64,000 bases of DNA from Planctomycetaceae bacterium (GCA_016125265.1 WGMC01000013.1:170749-234748); one strand, 5' to 3'; numbered from the stretch's first letter, positions 10,272 to 19,844 are shown. The notes: a model not told the origin generated them from the letters alone. Translations and numbers: made by a program.

Positions 10272-13200
10272 TCAGTCGGCTACCTCGAGGGTGATCTCGG
10301 CGGTCTCCCCGGCCTCGACTTCGACACGGCGTTCCGCGGCCGGCTCCGGGCTCGGGCCCATCGGCACGACCCACACCCGCCACGCGCCCGGGGCGAGGCC
10401 GCGCAGGGTGCCGACGCCGTCGGGACCGACGAACCCTGTCGGGGCTTCGACCTCGCGGCCGTCCGCCGGTTCTGCGTTGAGGATGAGGATGCCGCGGGGT
10501 TGGCCGTCGGCGCCCGTGACGCGCACGCGCACGTTGCCCGCGGCCTCGGCCACGAGGTCGATGCCGGTGCGCACTTCGTCGGGGAGTAGCCGCAGCACGG
10601 CGCTCGTCACCTCGCGCACCTCGGGGCCGCTGGCCACGACCTGGATCTCGGTGTCCGCGGGCAATCCGTGCAGTCGGTACCGGCCGTCCTCGTCCGTGCG
10701 CGCCACGCCACCCGACGAGGCGTCCCCCACCTGCATCACACCGGATTCCTCGCCGTCGTCGGTCGTCATCACCATCATCGCGCGCATGCCCCTCGCCGCC
10801 CCTTCGGGCGCGGGACGCTGGGCGCGCACACGCAATCCGGCCACCGGTTTGCCGGCGCCGTCGGTGATCCGGCCCTCGATGGCCGTGACGGGGAGATCCA
10901 CGTCGCGGCGCTGGGCCTGGGCGGCGATCTCGATGGGGATTTCCTCGGCCATCGCGCGACGCCCGTGGGTGATGCGCAACACGTACGAGCCCGGACGCAG
11001 ATCGCCCAGGCGGTAGCGGCCCTCGCCATCGGTCTGCACCGCGCCACCGCCGCCGAAGAACCCGCGCATGCCCGCGAGCCGGAAGGGGTCGTCGGCGGAG
11101 GCCGGCATCAGGTCCACGTCGGCGCCCGCCAGGGGTTTGCCGGCTTCGCGCACGCGGCCCTCGAGGGAGCCTATGCGCTCGGCCACCAGCCGCAGGTCGG
11201 CGCGCCCGTCCTCGACGACCGTGACCTCGCTCCAGGGCGGACCCGTATCGCGGGCTCCCTCGACGCGGAAGGTGAAGTTGCCCGTGGCCGCGGGCGAGGC
11301 GTCGAGCCGGAAACGGTGCACGCCGGGTTCGAGTCGCTCGACGGCGACGATGCCGTCGCGATCGCTGACGAGGGGGTCGCTGTTGCTGAAGAAGTCCATC
11401 GCTCCGCGTTCCCGCGGGGCACGGTGTTCGACACGCGCGCCGGCCAGGGGCGCGCCATCCGCGTCGAACACCTCGACCCGCACGGAACCGCCCATGGTGA
11501 GCGAAAGGTCGCGCCGGACGCGGCCCTCCGTCGGCATCTGCACGTCGGCGAGCACGAGCGGCGCGTGCGCGGTCGACTCGACGGTCAACATGCCGACCCC
11601 CGCTCCGGGCGCGGCGACCACGGCAATGCCGCGCTCGTCCGTGCGCGCGCTGCGGCTTTCGCTGGCGCCTCCCATCGTCCGTCCGCCGCGGGTCGCGGCC
11701 GCGCGGAATCCCACACGCCGTTCGCCCGGCGCAACGGGCTCGGGCGCGAGTTCGAGCCGCACCGTCGCCCCCACGACCGGCGTTCCGTCGCGGCCGTCGC
11801 GCACCGCAACTTCGATGGACGGCGCCGAACGCAAGAGCACGTCCCCGAGATCGAGGGCCTGGCCGGGTTGCAGCTCGACCCCCGTGCGTTCGAACGGCTC
11901 GTACCCGTCGGCGACGATGCGAAGGGTGCCGGGGCGCCCCTCGCGCACCGCCAGATCGCTGAGCACACAACGGCCGTCGACCCACAACTCCGATTCGGCC
12001 TCTGCCGCGAAGCGTGCGAAGCCCATCGTGCCGCCGCCCTCGAACGTGGCGCGGTAGCGCTCCACGGGCACCATGGTCCCCGACTCGAGGGCGCGGAAGC
12101 TGAGGCTGGCCGGTTCGCTCCATTCGAGCTCCACGTTCCGCGCCCCGGCCTTCGCGTTCACTCCCTGACCGCCCATGCCCCGCCCGAAGGCGCGCATCGC
12201 GGCCTGGGGCGAATCCGGGCGCGGCGACGCGGTCACCCGCAGGCGGTAGTCGCCGCCCTGGACGAGGCCCTCCACGCGGAAGCTGCCGTCGGCGGCGACC
12301 GGCGCGCGCCGTTCCGCTCCCGCGGGGCCGAACACCATCGTCGGGCCCGCGCCACCCGCGCGGCTCGCAATCACGCTCACACCTTCTCGACCAGCCGGAA
12401 GTCCGAGCACACGCCCTTCGATCGCGGCGCCGTCGGCGAGCTCCACCACCAGCCCGACCATCCGGGGCGCGACGTCATCCGTTTGGCCCTCGACCGCGCG
12501 TGTCGGGTGGCGCTGCGAGGTGAAGTCGAGGCGGAACGGGCCAAGCGGCAGGCGCCGCACGTGGAACGCGCCATCGGCGGCGGTGGTCGCCAGCGGCGCG
12601 TCGAGGCCGAACAGCGCGCCCACCGAGAACCGTGGCATGTCGCCCTCCGCGCGACCGAGGTGCACGGCGACACCCTCGACCGGCCGACCGGAGCTGTCCA
12701 CGACGCGGCCGCTGACCTCGGCGCCGAGGGCGAGCACCAGGGGCTCGAGTTCGGTGACCACCCCGGGGACGGGCGCCGGCACATCGCGCTCGAACGGAGC
12801 AAACCCGTCCGCTCCCACCTTCAGCGTTCCGCCCGTGGGCGACGCCAGGGTGAGTTCGAACCCGCCGTCGGCGTCGGTGCGGGCCTCGGGCCGGCTCGGC
12901 GCGCCGTCGCGGAACACCATGGGCGCGAAACTCGGCTCGAGGACCACGTCCGCCCCCGCGACCGGGCGACCCTGCGGATCGACGACCCGGCCCGCGAGGC
13001 CGGTCGCCGCTGCCGTGGGCGCGTCGGCCGGACGGGCCGCCGGGGCCTCGGCCACCGGCGCCACGGCGGCGCGTTCCCCGAGCGGCGCCTCCTTCGGCCC
13101 CGCGACCGGCGCCACGGACGAAGCGGCTTCGAGCGCAGTGGGCCCCGCCGCCTGCTCCAGCGGAGCCGCGGGCGCCTCTCGGCTGGCCGCTTCCCTCCGG

Positions 13201-13286
13201 GATCCGTCCCCGAGGGCCACGTAGGTCACGAGGCCGGCCAGGGCGAGCAAGAGTCCGAGAACGATGAGCGTCGTTTTGGTGGCCAT
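10272..13286 (-). CDS. Large exported protein of carboxypeptidase-regulatory-like domains
   Basis: 1004 residues. It begins MATKTTLIVLGLLLALAGLVTYVAL, an uncleaved anchor or signal peptide, followed by an Ala/Pro/Glu linker to about residue 95. The rest is a series of seven-stranded beta-sandwich units of the CarboxypepD_reg type, each opening with a strand such as GLAGRVVDPQGRPVAGADV, VSGRVVDSSGRPVEGVAV, LEGRVREAGKPLAGADV or IEGRITDGAGKPVAGLRV and closing with DEDGRYRLHGLP-like turns. No peptidase or transporter domain is attached. Such proteins are thought to be periplasmic or surface scaffolds. The frame extends upstream to 13427 without sense; ATG 13286 gives the membrane segment. A G-run array lies just upstream. 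The protein at 47173-48780 is a smaller relative in design. Confidence 0.82.
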   Translation of the reverse strand: MATKTTLIVLGLLLALAGLVTYVALGDGSRREAASREAPAAPLEQAAGPTALEAASSVAPVAGPKEAPLGERAAVAPVAEAPAARPADAPTAAATGLAGRVVDPQGRPVAGADVVLEPSFAPMVFRDGAPSRPEARTDADGGFELTLASPTGGTLKVGADGFAPFERDVPAPVPGVVTELEPLVLALGAEVSGRVVDSSGRPVEGVAVHLGRAEGDMPRFSVGALFGLDAPLATTAADGAFHVRRLPLGPFRLDFTSQRHPTRAVEGQTDDVAPRMVGLVVELADGAAIEGRVLGLPAGREGVSVIASRAGGAGPTMVFGPAGAERRAPVAADGSFRVEGLVQGGDYRLRVTASPRPDSPQAAMRAFGRGMGGQGVNAKAGARNVELEWSEPASLSFRALESGTMVPVERYRATFEGGGTMGFARFAAEAESELWVDGRCVLSDLAVREGRPGTLRIVADGYEPFERTGVELQPGQALDLGDVLLRSAPSIEVAVRDGRDGTPVVGATVRLELAPEPVAPGERRVGFRAAATRGGRTMGGASESRSARTDERGIAVVAAPGAGVGMLTVESTAHAPLVLADVQMPTEGRVRRDLSLTMGGSVRVEVFDADGAPLAGARVEHRAPRERGAMDFFSNSDPLVSDRDGIVAVERLEPGVHRFRLDASPAATGNFTFRVEGARDTGPPWSEVTVVEDGRADLRLVAERIGSLEGRVREAGKPLAGADVDLMPASADDPFRLAGMRGFFGGGGAVQTDGEGRYRLGDLRPGSYVLRITHGRRAMAEEIPIEIAAQAQRRDVDLPVTAIEGRITDGAGKPVAGLRVRAQRPAPEGAARGMRAMMVMTTDDGEESGVMQVGDASSGGVARTDEDGRYRLHGLPADTEIQVVASGPEVREVTSAVLRLLPDEVRTGIDLVAEAAGNVRVRVTGADGQPRGILILNAEPADGREVEAPTGFVGPDGVGTLRGLAPGAWRVWVVPMGPSPEPAAERRVEVEAGETAEITLEVAD

Positions 13287-13722
13287 GGGGGGCGATGGAG
13301 CCGGGAGGGTGGGCCCCGGGGGGGCGACCGTGGGGGGCGACCGTTGGGGGCGACCGGGGGGGTGGTTCGGGGGACCGCTAAAGAGCCTAGGCGTAGTCCT
13401 CCGGCGGTGGGCAGAGGCTGGCGACACCCCGGAGAGAATCCGTCGACGACCGCGGTCGTTGAGAGTACGCCGGACCCACCGCTCGGTTTGCAGGACTTTT
13501 TTGGAGGCCGGTTAGGGTTCTCTGCGGCTTCCCGGGAGTTCCCCCGCGCGACGCCAGCTCCCGCCCGCCACGGGCCCCCGACCGCCGATCCCGGGTTTGT
13601 AACGGCCGTGCGATCCGCCCTTGCGAACATAACCCCGACCGGTTCGTATGGCGCAGGCCCGTGATCCGGCGCACTCGCCCGCCGGTGGGGTCCCGTCGAC
13701 GTTCCTCTTCCCCAAGACGCCC
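13287..13722. other. Intergenic region between divergent genes
   Basis: It holds a G-run array (13318-13373), a CCTAGG palindrome with TAGGCT on the minus strand at 13385-13390, which would give the large beta-sandwich gene a leader of about 90 bases, and an in-frame alternative ATG at 13648 for the metalloprotease. No further gene is seen. Confidence 0.45.
13318..13373 (+). repeat. G-run array, possible G-quadruplex
   Basis: Runs of G of length 7, 6, 5, 7 and 5 start at 13318, 13332, 13346, 13356 and 13369. The first three are separated by near-identical cgaccgt(t) spacers, forming a 14-base tandem repeat. It sits 32-87 bases upstream of the start of the large beta-sandwich gene. Confidence 0.6.
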
Positions 13723-15453
13723 ATGGACTGCCTGACCACACCCCTGACCCTCTCCGACGTCGCCCGCGCCGTCGCGCCCCGTCGCGAGTCGCTGGCGCGC
13801 TTCGGGCGCCGGGCACTGCTGACCTGCCTGGCCGCGTTGCTGGTTGCGTTCGGGACCCCGACCGCAAACGCCCAGACCACCCCGAAGGCGGGGGACTGGT
13901 TCGAGGAGAAGGCCGACATGGGCTTCCGGGTCAAGACCCCGAAGGACTGGACCTTCGTGCCGCCCAACATGGGCGACCCGATCAACCTGGCCAAGTACGT
14001 GCCCAAGGGGCGCGACTGGATTCCGCTCAAGGGCGACGCACAACTGTGGGTGTACGGCTGGGTGATGCGCTTCGACCTGGTTGCCTACCAGAAGTCGCGC
14101 GCGGAAACGCTGCGGCGCCTCCTCGGTCTGGAAGCGGGCGACGAGATCCCCGCCGAGGAATGGGAGGAGATCGACCGCGATGACCTGATCCTCGATTGGC
14201 TCACCGGCACCGCGGGCCAGGCGACGGGCTGGGCGCTCGTCGAGCGCAAGGAGCGCAAGTCGGGACGCGACATCATCGAGGAGCGCATCTACGAAGGCAC
14301 CATGAGCTGGAACGAGGACTCGTTCCCCGTGCGTGTGTACATGGCGTTGTTGCCCGTCGGCCAGGACCGCTGGGCGGGTGTCGCCTTCAACGGATACGGC
14401 GAGAAGGGCGAGTGGAAGAAGGCGGAGTCGGCCTTCTCCAAGATCGGCAGGACCCTGGAGTCCCTGGATATCGTGGCCGCGAAGGGCGCGGTGGCCGCCG
14501 ACGGCGGTGCGGTCGGCATGCGCGACGAGAAGCGCGCGGCCCTCGAGAAGGAAGTCGCGCGTTTGCCCGGTTGGTGGCTGCACGAAACTTCCAACTACTT
14601 CATCCTGACCGACAGCCGCGACAAGGGCTTCATCGAAGAGCTCGGCGACCGTTTGGAGGCCATCCGCGCGGTCTACGAGACCGACTACCCCTACACGATG
14701 GCGCGCAGCTACGAGCGCCCGGGTGAGTCGCGGCCCGAGACGGAGGAAGGTGAAGAGGGCGCCGAGGACGAGGAAGAGCCGGACCGCGCGACCAGCGCGG
14801 GCCGCAACTCCTACGAACTCTCCCGCACCAGCGTCGTGCGGGTGTGCTCCGACTCCGAGATGTACCACGAGTACGGCGGCCCCTACGGCTCCGCCGGATA
14901 CTGGTCCTCGTACCACCAGGAGTTGGTGGTGTACGACGACCAGAAGGGCGGCGGCCGCGGCGACACGTGGTCGGTGGTCAACCACGAGGCCTTCCACCAA
15001 TACATCTTCTACTTCTACGGGAACATCGCCCCGCACAGTTGGTACAACGAAGGCACGGGCGACTTCTACGCGGGCTACGAATACAACACCAAGCGCAAGC
15101 GCTTCACCCTGACGCCGTTCGACTGGCGCAAGAGCCTCGCGAAGGACTGCATCCGCCAGAAGAAGTTCGCGCCGCTGCGCGAGTTCGTGCGCTGGACCCA
15201 GCGCGAGTACTACGGCTCGAACCAGTACGGCCTGGGCGGCGGCGAGAACTACGCCCTCGGCTGGTCGTTCATCTGGTTCCTGCGCACCGGCAAGGAGAAG
15301 GCGAAGGGCTGGGACCCGGCGTGGGACGGGATCCTCGACGTCTACCTGGCCGAACTCGCCAAGTCGGGCAACCTCGACAAGGCGGTGGACGCGGCCTTTG
15401 CCGGTGTCGATTGGGACAAGCTGCAGGAAACCTGGGTGCGGTACTGCGGCTGA
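13723..15453 (+). CDS. Exported zincin metalloprotease-like protein (DUF1570-type)
   Basis: 576 residues. After an n-region of about 30, a hydrophobic core LLTCLAALLVAFG and ANAQ give a cleavable signal peptide. The C-terminal half is a gluzincin-like domain: H421-E-A-F-H425 within VVNHEAFHQYIF gives two zinc ligands and the catalytic Glu, and WYNEGTGDFYAGYEY downstream supplies the third ligand Glu. This arrangement matches DUF1570-type proteins frequent in Planctomycetota. An acidic insert (about residues 335-350, ETEEGEEGAEDEEE) precedes the active domain. The N-terminal part (GFRVKTPKDWTFVPP, then a WAGVAFNGYGE strand) looks like a separate beta domain. Start: ATG 13723, or ATG 13648 in the same frame; neither has a Shine-Dalgarno sequence. 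The substrate is unknown. Confidence 0.78.
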   Translation: MDCLTTPLTLSDVARAVAPRRESLARFGRRALLTCLAALLVAFGTPTANAQTTPKAGDWFEEKADMGFRVKTPKDWTFVPPNMGDPINLAKYVPKGRDWIPLKGDAQLWVYGWVMRFDLVAYQKSRAETLRRLLGLEAGDEIPAEEWEEIDRDDLILDWLTGTAGQATGWALVERKERKSGRDIIEERIYEGTMSWNEDSFPVRVYMALLPVGQDRWAGVAFNGYGEKGEWKKAESAFSKIGRTLESLDIVAAKGAVAADGGAVGMRDEKRAALEKEVARLPGWWLHETSNYFILTDSRDKGFIEELGDRLEAIRAVYETDYPYTMARSYERPGESRPETEEGEEGAEDEEEPDRATSAGRNSYELSRTSVVRVCSDSEMYHEYGGPYGSAGYWSSYHQELVVYDDQKGGGRGDTWSVVNHEAFHQYIFYFYGNIAPHSWYNEGTGDFYAGYEYNTKRKRFTLTPFDWRKSLAKDCIRQKKFAPLREFVRWTQREYYGSNQYGLGGGENYALGWSFIWFLRTGKEKAKGWDPAWDGILDVYLAELAKSGNLDKAVDAAFAGVDWDKLQETWVRYCG

Positions 15454-15531
15454 GCATTGCGTATCGGGCCACTCGGGCCACTCCGCATCGCCAGTGCAGC
15501 GCGGCCGTGCGGGTCCGGCGAGCCGAGGCGC

Positions 15532-15537
15532 TATCCT
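15532..15537 (+). promoter_or_regulatory. -10-like hexamer TATCCT, 7 nt before ATG 15545
   Basis: TATCCT, seven C-rich bases, then ATG; it decides the start of the lipoprotein gene over the longer upstream frame. Confidence 0.55.
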
Positions 15538-15544
15538 CCCCCCC

Positions 15545-16192
15545 ATGAGCCTGCGAAGCGCCTCCCTCGCCGTCCTCCTCGTCTGGACCTCCGCGTGCGC
15601 GGTCACGCGGAAGGACGCGGACCCCACCGTGCTGGTGGAGACCCGCGCCGGGCGCGAGCTGGGTGTCTCCACGGACTGGGGCATCGTCTTCCTGGGCCAG
15701 AGCGCGCGCTTCGGTCGCGCCGACGTGGTGGTCTGGTACGGCGACGGCCCGAGCATCGAACCCAGCGTGGTCGAGCCCGTCGGCGGCGGACTGCACGTGC
15801 TCGAGATCGAAATCCGCCCGCCGACGGTGGGCATCGTCTTCGAGGAACCCGAGGCCGGCACCTGGGTGGACGTGGTCGGGCGGAACGGCGCGGGCCGCTG
15901 GCGGGCGCGCGCGCGTGTCGCAAGCCATCCGGGGGTCGAGGGACTCCTCCTCGAAGTGCCGCCCGAACTGGACTCCCCCAGCGACCAGGTGGGCGCGGGG
16001 GTCTTCGTGCCGGGGATCCGCGGGCGCGAGTCGCTGCTCGGCCTGGTCTCCGGTCGAGTCGTGCTCGAATCCGCCGCGGGCCGCGCCGAGTACCTCACCG
16101 TCGTCGGACCGCGCGACCTTTGGCGGCTGGTGGCCTACCGCCGCACCGACGCGCTGCGCCATCCGTTCGTGTACCGGGACGACGTGCTCTAG
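15545..16192 (+). CDS. Lipoprotein of unknown function
   Basis: 215 residues. MSLRSASLAVLLVWTSAC ends in a lipobox-like TSAC, so Cys18 is the likely lipidated residue. The rest is predicted beta-rich (VVVWYGDGPSIEPSVVEPV, LHVLEIEIRPPTVGIVF, YLTVVGPRDLWRLVAYRR). I do not recognise a family. It ends 4 bases from the convergent trkH stop. A TATCCT element 7 bases before ATG suggests its own leaderless transcript rather than read-through from the metalloprotease 91 bases upstream. Confidence 0.72.
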   Translation: MSLRSASLAVLLVWTSACAVTRKDADPTVLVETRAGRELGVSTDWGIVFLGQSARFGRADVVVWYGDGPSIEPSVVEPVGGGLHVLEIEIRPPTVGIVFEEPEAGTWVDVVGRNGAGRWRARARVASHPGVEGLLLEVPPELDSPSDQVGAGVFVPGIRGRESLLGLVSGRVVLESAAGRAEYLTVVGPRDLWRLVAYRRTDALRHPFVYRDDVL

Positions 16193-16196
16193 GAAC

Positions 16197-17708
16197 TCAG
16201 CCGCGCCAGAAACGCGGCAGGACCAGCACGGCCACCGCGTAGAACTCGAGCCGCCCGAGGATCATCATCAGGGCGAGCATGAGTTTGCCGAGCTCCGGCA
16301 GGTCGCCCCAGTGCCCCGCCGGGCCCAGGGCGCCGAGGGCCGGGCCGACGTTGGAGAGCGCGGAGAGGGCGGCGGTGAAGGCCTCGACCGTCGGCACGTC
16401 CAACGCGGAGAGCACCGCGTAACCGCCCAGCAGGCACAGCACCCACAGGCCGAAGAAGCCGGTCACGTTGGCGACCGTGGCCTCGTCGAGGGTCTCGCCG
16501 TCCATGCGCACCGTGTGGATCGCCCGGGGGCGCGCGAAGGCCAAGAGACCGCGCACGGCGACCTTGGCGACGATGATGCCGCGCACCAACTTGAGCCCCC
16601 CCGCCGTCGAGCCCGCGCAGGCGCCGGTGAACATCAGGAGGCAGAGGACCGCTCGGTTCAGCTCCGGCCACAGGTTGTAGTCGGCCGTGCCAAAACCGGC
16701 GGTGCTGATGATGCTGCCCACCGTGAAGCTCGAGTCGCGCAAGCAGCGCCCGAGACTCGAATAGTCCGGCAGCGGGCTGCCCTCGACGCCGTTCGATCCC
16801 CCCCAGAACCAGAGTCGACCGGCGATGACCAGGGTCGAAACCGCGACGATCAGGCCGAAGGCGCGCAGTTCGCTGGAACGCGACGCGACGCGCCAGCCGA
16901 CTTGGGGGCCCCGCCGCAGCAGCACGTCGTAGAGCGCGAAGGTCGTGCCCGCGAGCAGCATGAACACGAGGATCAAGACCTCGATCGCGACCGAGTCGAA
17001 CGCCGCCACACTGGCGCCCTTGTTCGAGAAGCCCCCCGTCGAGACGGTGCTGAACGTGTGCAGGAGCGCGTCAAAGACCGGCATGTCCGCGACGACGAGT
17101 AGACCGAACAGCGCCAGCGTGAGCCCCACGTAGATGCGCGCCACACCGAGGGCGGAGTCGCGCACGCGGTGGGAGTCCGCGTCGCGGCGGATGCCCGAAA
17201 CCTCGGAGCGGAACAGGCTGCGGCCGCCGGTGGGAAAGAGCACGACGAACATCAGGACGATGCCGATGCCGCCGAGCCACTGCGTGAAGTTGCGCCAAAA
17301 GGCGATGCCCTGGTCGAGGGCGTCGATGCGGTCCGCGCTGAGCACCGTGGAACCCGTGGTCGTGAACCCGGAGGCAGACTCGAAGAACGCGTCCACCGCG
17401 CCGGGGATCGCGCCGGAAAACATGTAGGGCATGGCTCCGAGCGCCGCGCTCACCAGCCATGCGAGGCCCACTGCGGCCAGGCCCTCGCGCCGGAAGAAAT
17501 CCGCGCGGCCCTCGAGTGTCACGCTGGCCCGTCGGTTGCGCCACACGAGCGACACGCCGAGGGCGGCGGAGAGCGCCGAGGCCACCAGGAACGCACGCAC
17601 GGCGTCGGACTCGCCGTGGACCTGGGAAACCGCCGCCGGCAAGAGCATCAGCGCCGAAAGCAAGAGACACAGCCGTCCGAGCAGCCAAGCAACCGCGCGC
17701 AAGTTCAC
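16197..17708 (-). CDS. trkH: Trk-type potassium uptake protein TrkH
   Basis: 503 residues, a polytopic membrane protein of the SKT family. The four pore loops are recognisable: SGFTTTGSTVLS, FSTVSTGGFSNKG, FTGACAGSTAGGLKL and ALSNVGPALG, whose glycines form the potassium filter. The N-terminal hydrophobic pair and the WRNFTQWLGGIGIVL helix are typical. It starts with GTG 17708 behind GAGGGG. trkA lies 156 bases upstream on the same strand, so peripheral regulator and channel are probably one transcription unit for K+ uptake and osmotic balance. Confidence 0.92.
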   Translation of the reverse strand: MNLRAVAWLLGRLCLLLSALMLLPAAVSQVHGESDAVRAFLVASALSAALGVSLVWRNRRASVTLEGRADFFRREGLAAVGLAWLVSAALGAMPYMFSGAIPGAVDAFFESASGFTTTGSTVLSADRIDALDQGIAFWRNFTQWLGGIGIVLMFVVLFPTGGRSLFRSEVSGIRRDADSHRVRDSALGVARIYVGLTLALFGLLVVADMPVFDALLHTFSTVSTGGFSNKGASVAAFDSVAIEVLILVFMLLAGTTFALYDVLLRRGPQVGWRVASRSSELRAFGLIVAVSTLVIAGRLWFWGGSNGVEGSPLPDYSSLGRCLRDSSFTVGSIISTAGFGTADYNLWPELNRAVLCLLMFTGACAGSTAGGLKLVRGIIVAKVAVRGLLAFARPRAIHTVRMDGETLDEATVANVTGFFGLWVLCLLGGYAVLSALDVPTVEAFTAALSALSNVGPALGALGPAGHWGDLPELGKLMLALMMILGRLEFYAVAVLVLPRFWRG

Positions 17709-17864
17709 GGACGAGTCCCCTCAGCACCGCTTGCGTCGAGCCCCGTCACTTGCGCTCCGTGACGCGCCTGCCGCCGCTCCAGCGCCGCCAGGCGATGGGC
17801 CAAAAAGCACCTGACCGCTCCCACGCTTCGGCCATGCTCTCCGGCTCCCAAGTGGTCAGACCGG

Positions 17865-19220
17865 TCAGTCATCTTGGCTCCGGAACACCTTGCGCAGTTC
17901 CTCGACCACGGCGGGCAGGGCGAACAGGATCAAACGGTCGCCCTCCTTGACCAGGGTTTCGCCGCGGGCGATCTCGACGTCCTCGCCGCAGACGACCGCG
18001 CCGATCACCACACCGCGCGGCAGGCCCAGGTTCTTGACGCGGGACTCGGTCTTCCCGCCGTGGAAACGCGCTTCGATCTCGAGCACTTCGCCGCGGCCCT
18101 CGGCCACGACCGCGATCGACGACACGGAGCCCGCGCGCACGAAACGCAGGATGCGATTGGCGCACAGGATGCGCGGGGAAATCGCGTTGTCGATGCCGAG
18201 CAGCGAGTAGATCTTCCGGTACGAAGGTTTGTTGACGAGCGCAACCGTGCGCTCGACACCGAGGGACGAGGCCAATTGGCACGCCATCATGTTGTCCTCG
18301 TCGCGGCTCGTGGCGGCGACGAAGATGTTGGTCTGCTCGCCGATACGCTCTTCGCCCAGGAGGTCGAGGTCCGTCGCGTCCCCCACCAACACCATCACCG
18401 ATTTGCTGAAGCGCTGCGCGATCTCGCGCGCGCGCGCGGCGTCGCGTTCGAAGAGCCGCACGCTGATGCCGGGGACTTCCTCGAGACGCTCGGCGATGCG
18501 CAAACCGATGTGGCCGCCGCCCATGATGACGACGCTGCGCCGGCCCAACTTGCGCGCGCCGGACAGGACTTCGAACTGGTCCAGGTCCGCGCCGCGGCCG
18601 ATCAGGTAGACCTGGTCGTCCACGGCGAGTTGGTCCTCGCCGGTGGGCACGAAGAACTCGGTGCGGCGGGCGATGGCCGCCACGAGGAGCCCACCGGGCA
18701 GCTCCAGGTCCGAGAGGGTGCCCGCGGTCAGCTCGCTCTTCTCGCGGATGCGCAGGCGCCGCAGTTGCACGCGGCCGTCGGCGAAGGACTCGACCTCGAG
18801 GGCGTGCTGTTCGCGCACCGTCGCCAGGATCTCGTCCGCCGCCAGTTCGTCGGTGGAGAGCACCACGTCGTAGCCGAGCGCCCGCTTGTGGAAGTAGTGG
18901 TATCCCTCCAATCGCTCCGTTTCGTGCAGGCGCAGGACCACACGGCCTGCGCCCAACTCGCGCGCCATGCGGCAGGCCAGCATGTTGACCTTGTCGTCGT
19001 CCGTGACGGCGACGAACAGTTCACAGCGCGAGGCCCCGGCCCGGTTCAGGATCTCGGGGTGAGCGCCGTCGCCGAGGTGGGTTTCCACGTCCAGGCTGGC
19101 GTGCACACGCTCGATCTTCGCCGGATCGCTGTCGACCACACTGACCCGGTGGCGCTCCCGGGAGAGGATGTCGGCCAGGTAGATCCCGACCTCTCCGGCC
19201 CCGACGATCACGACGTCCAT
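17865..19220 (-). CDS. trkA: Trk potassium transporter regulatory protein TrkA
   Basis: 451 residues, two full RCK modules. RCK-N1 begins MDVVIVGAGEVGIYLADIL with the GxGxxG dinucleotide site and Asp/Glu at the end of strand 2; RCK-C1 is around residues 135-215. RCK-N2 begins SVVIMGGGHIGLRIAERL and RCK-C2 ends LILFALPAVVEELRKVF. TrkA binds NAD(H)/ATP on the cytoplasmic face and gates TrkH, encoded next. ATG 19220 is set by the first residues of the Rossmann strand and by TAGGCT 7 bases upstream; the frame is open to 19808 but that part lies antisense to the amidotransferase gene. Confidence 0.94.
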   Translation of the reverse strand: MDVVIVGAGEVGIYLADILSRERHRVSVVDSDPAKIERVHASLDVETHLGDGAHPEILNRAGASRCELFVAVTDDDKVNMLACRMARELGAGRVVLRLHETERLEGYHYFHKRALGYDVVLSTDELAADEILATVREQHALEVESFADGRVQLRRLRIREKSELTAGTLSDLELPGGLLVAAIARRTEFFVPTGEDQLAVDDQVYLIGRGADLDQFEVLSGARKLGRRSVVIMGGGHIGLRIAERLEEVPGISVRLFERDAARAREIAQRFSKSVMVLVGDATDLDLLGEERIGEQTNIFVAATSRDEDNMMACQLASSLGVERTVALVNKPSYRKIYSLLGIDNAISPRILCANRILRFVRAGSVSSIAVVAEGRGEVLEIEARFHGGKTESRVKNLGLPRGVVIGAVVCGEDVEIARGETLVKEGDRLILFALPAVVEELRKVFRSQDD

Positions 19221-19227
19221 GGCGAGC

Positions 19228-19233
19228 AGCCTA
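19228..19233 (-). promoter_or_regulatory. -10-like hexamer TAGGCT, 7 nt before trkA start
   Basis: The minus strand reads TAGGCT, GCTCGCC, ATG. It is divergent from the TACGCT element 36 bases away. Confidence 0.55.
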
Positions 19234-19268
19234 GTGCGCGGCCCTTCGCGAGCCAACGGCGCTGACGC

Positions 19269-19274
19269 TACGCT
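19269..19274 (+). promoter_or_regulatory. -10-like hexamer TACGCT, 6 nt before GTG 19281
   Basis: TACGCT, TCCCGG, GTG. It supports GTG as the real start of the amidotransferase. Confidence 0.55.
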
Positions 19275-19280
19275 TCCCGG

Positions 19281-19844
19281 GTGCTCGTGCTCGTCGACAA
19301 CCGCGACTCGTTCACCTTCAACCTGGTGCAGGCCCTGGAAGCCCTCGGGGCGCGGGTGGAAGTGGTGTCCGGGCGCGGCACGACCCTGGAGGCAGTCCTC
19401 GCGCTTCGGCCGGGGCGCATCCTGATTGGCCCGGGGCCGGGCGGGCCCGCGGCGGCGCGGCTCGGCCTGCAACTGGTGCGGAGTCCGGCGGTGGACGTGC
19501 CGGTGCTGGGGGTTTGCCTGGGGCACCAGGTTCTGGCCCTCTCCCTCGGGGCCCGCGTGGAGCCATCCCGCAAACCGGTGCACGGGCGGCCCGCTCGGAT
19601 CGCGCACGACGGCCTCGGCGTCTTCCGCGGACTGCCGGACCCCGTGGTCATGGGCCGCTACCACTCCTTGGCCGTCGTGGAAGCGAGCCTGCCCCCGGAA
19701 CTCGCCGTGAGCGCCCGGGCGGAGGACGGCACGGTGCAGGGACTGCGCCACCGCACACGCCCCCTCGAGAGTGTCCAGTTCCACCCCGAGTCGATCCTGT
19801 CGGAGCACGGCTCCGCTCTGCTGGGCAACTTCCTCGGGAACTAG
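19281..19844 (+). CDS. Class I glutamine amidotransferase, TrpG/PabA type
   Basis: 187 residues, full length for anthranilate or aminodeoxychorismate synthase component II. It opens LVLVDNRDSFTFNLVQAL, has oxyanion strand IGPGPGGP, the nucleophile elbow VLGVCLGHQVLAL (Cys) and the His-x-Glu pair FHPES. It releases ammonia from glutamine for a chorismate-using partner. That partner (trpE/pabB) is not adjacent, so tryptophan versus folate cannot be decided. The start is GTG behind TACGCT. Downstream lies a four-copy hairpin repeat towards a convergent gene. Confidence 0.88.
   Translation: MLVLVDNRDSFTFNLVQALEALGARVEVVSGRGTTLEAVLALRPGRILIGPGPGGPAAARLGLQLVRSPAVDVPVLGVCLGHQVLALSLGARVEPSRKPVHGRPARIAHDGLGVFRGLPDPVVMGRYHSLAVVEASLPPELAVSARAEDGTVQGLRHRTRPLESVQFHPESILSEHGSALLGNFLGN

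Noticed and set aside
13387..16098. 903-residue open frame antisense to the metalloprotease and lipoprotein genes
   Set aside because: Its translation is Arg/His/Leu/Gly-rich with no fold, and the plus strand carries a signal peptide, an HEAFH zinc motif and a lipobox.
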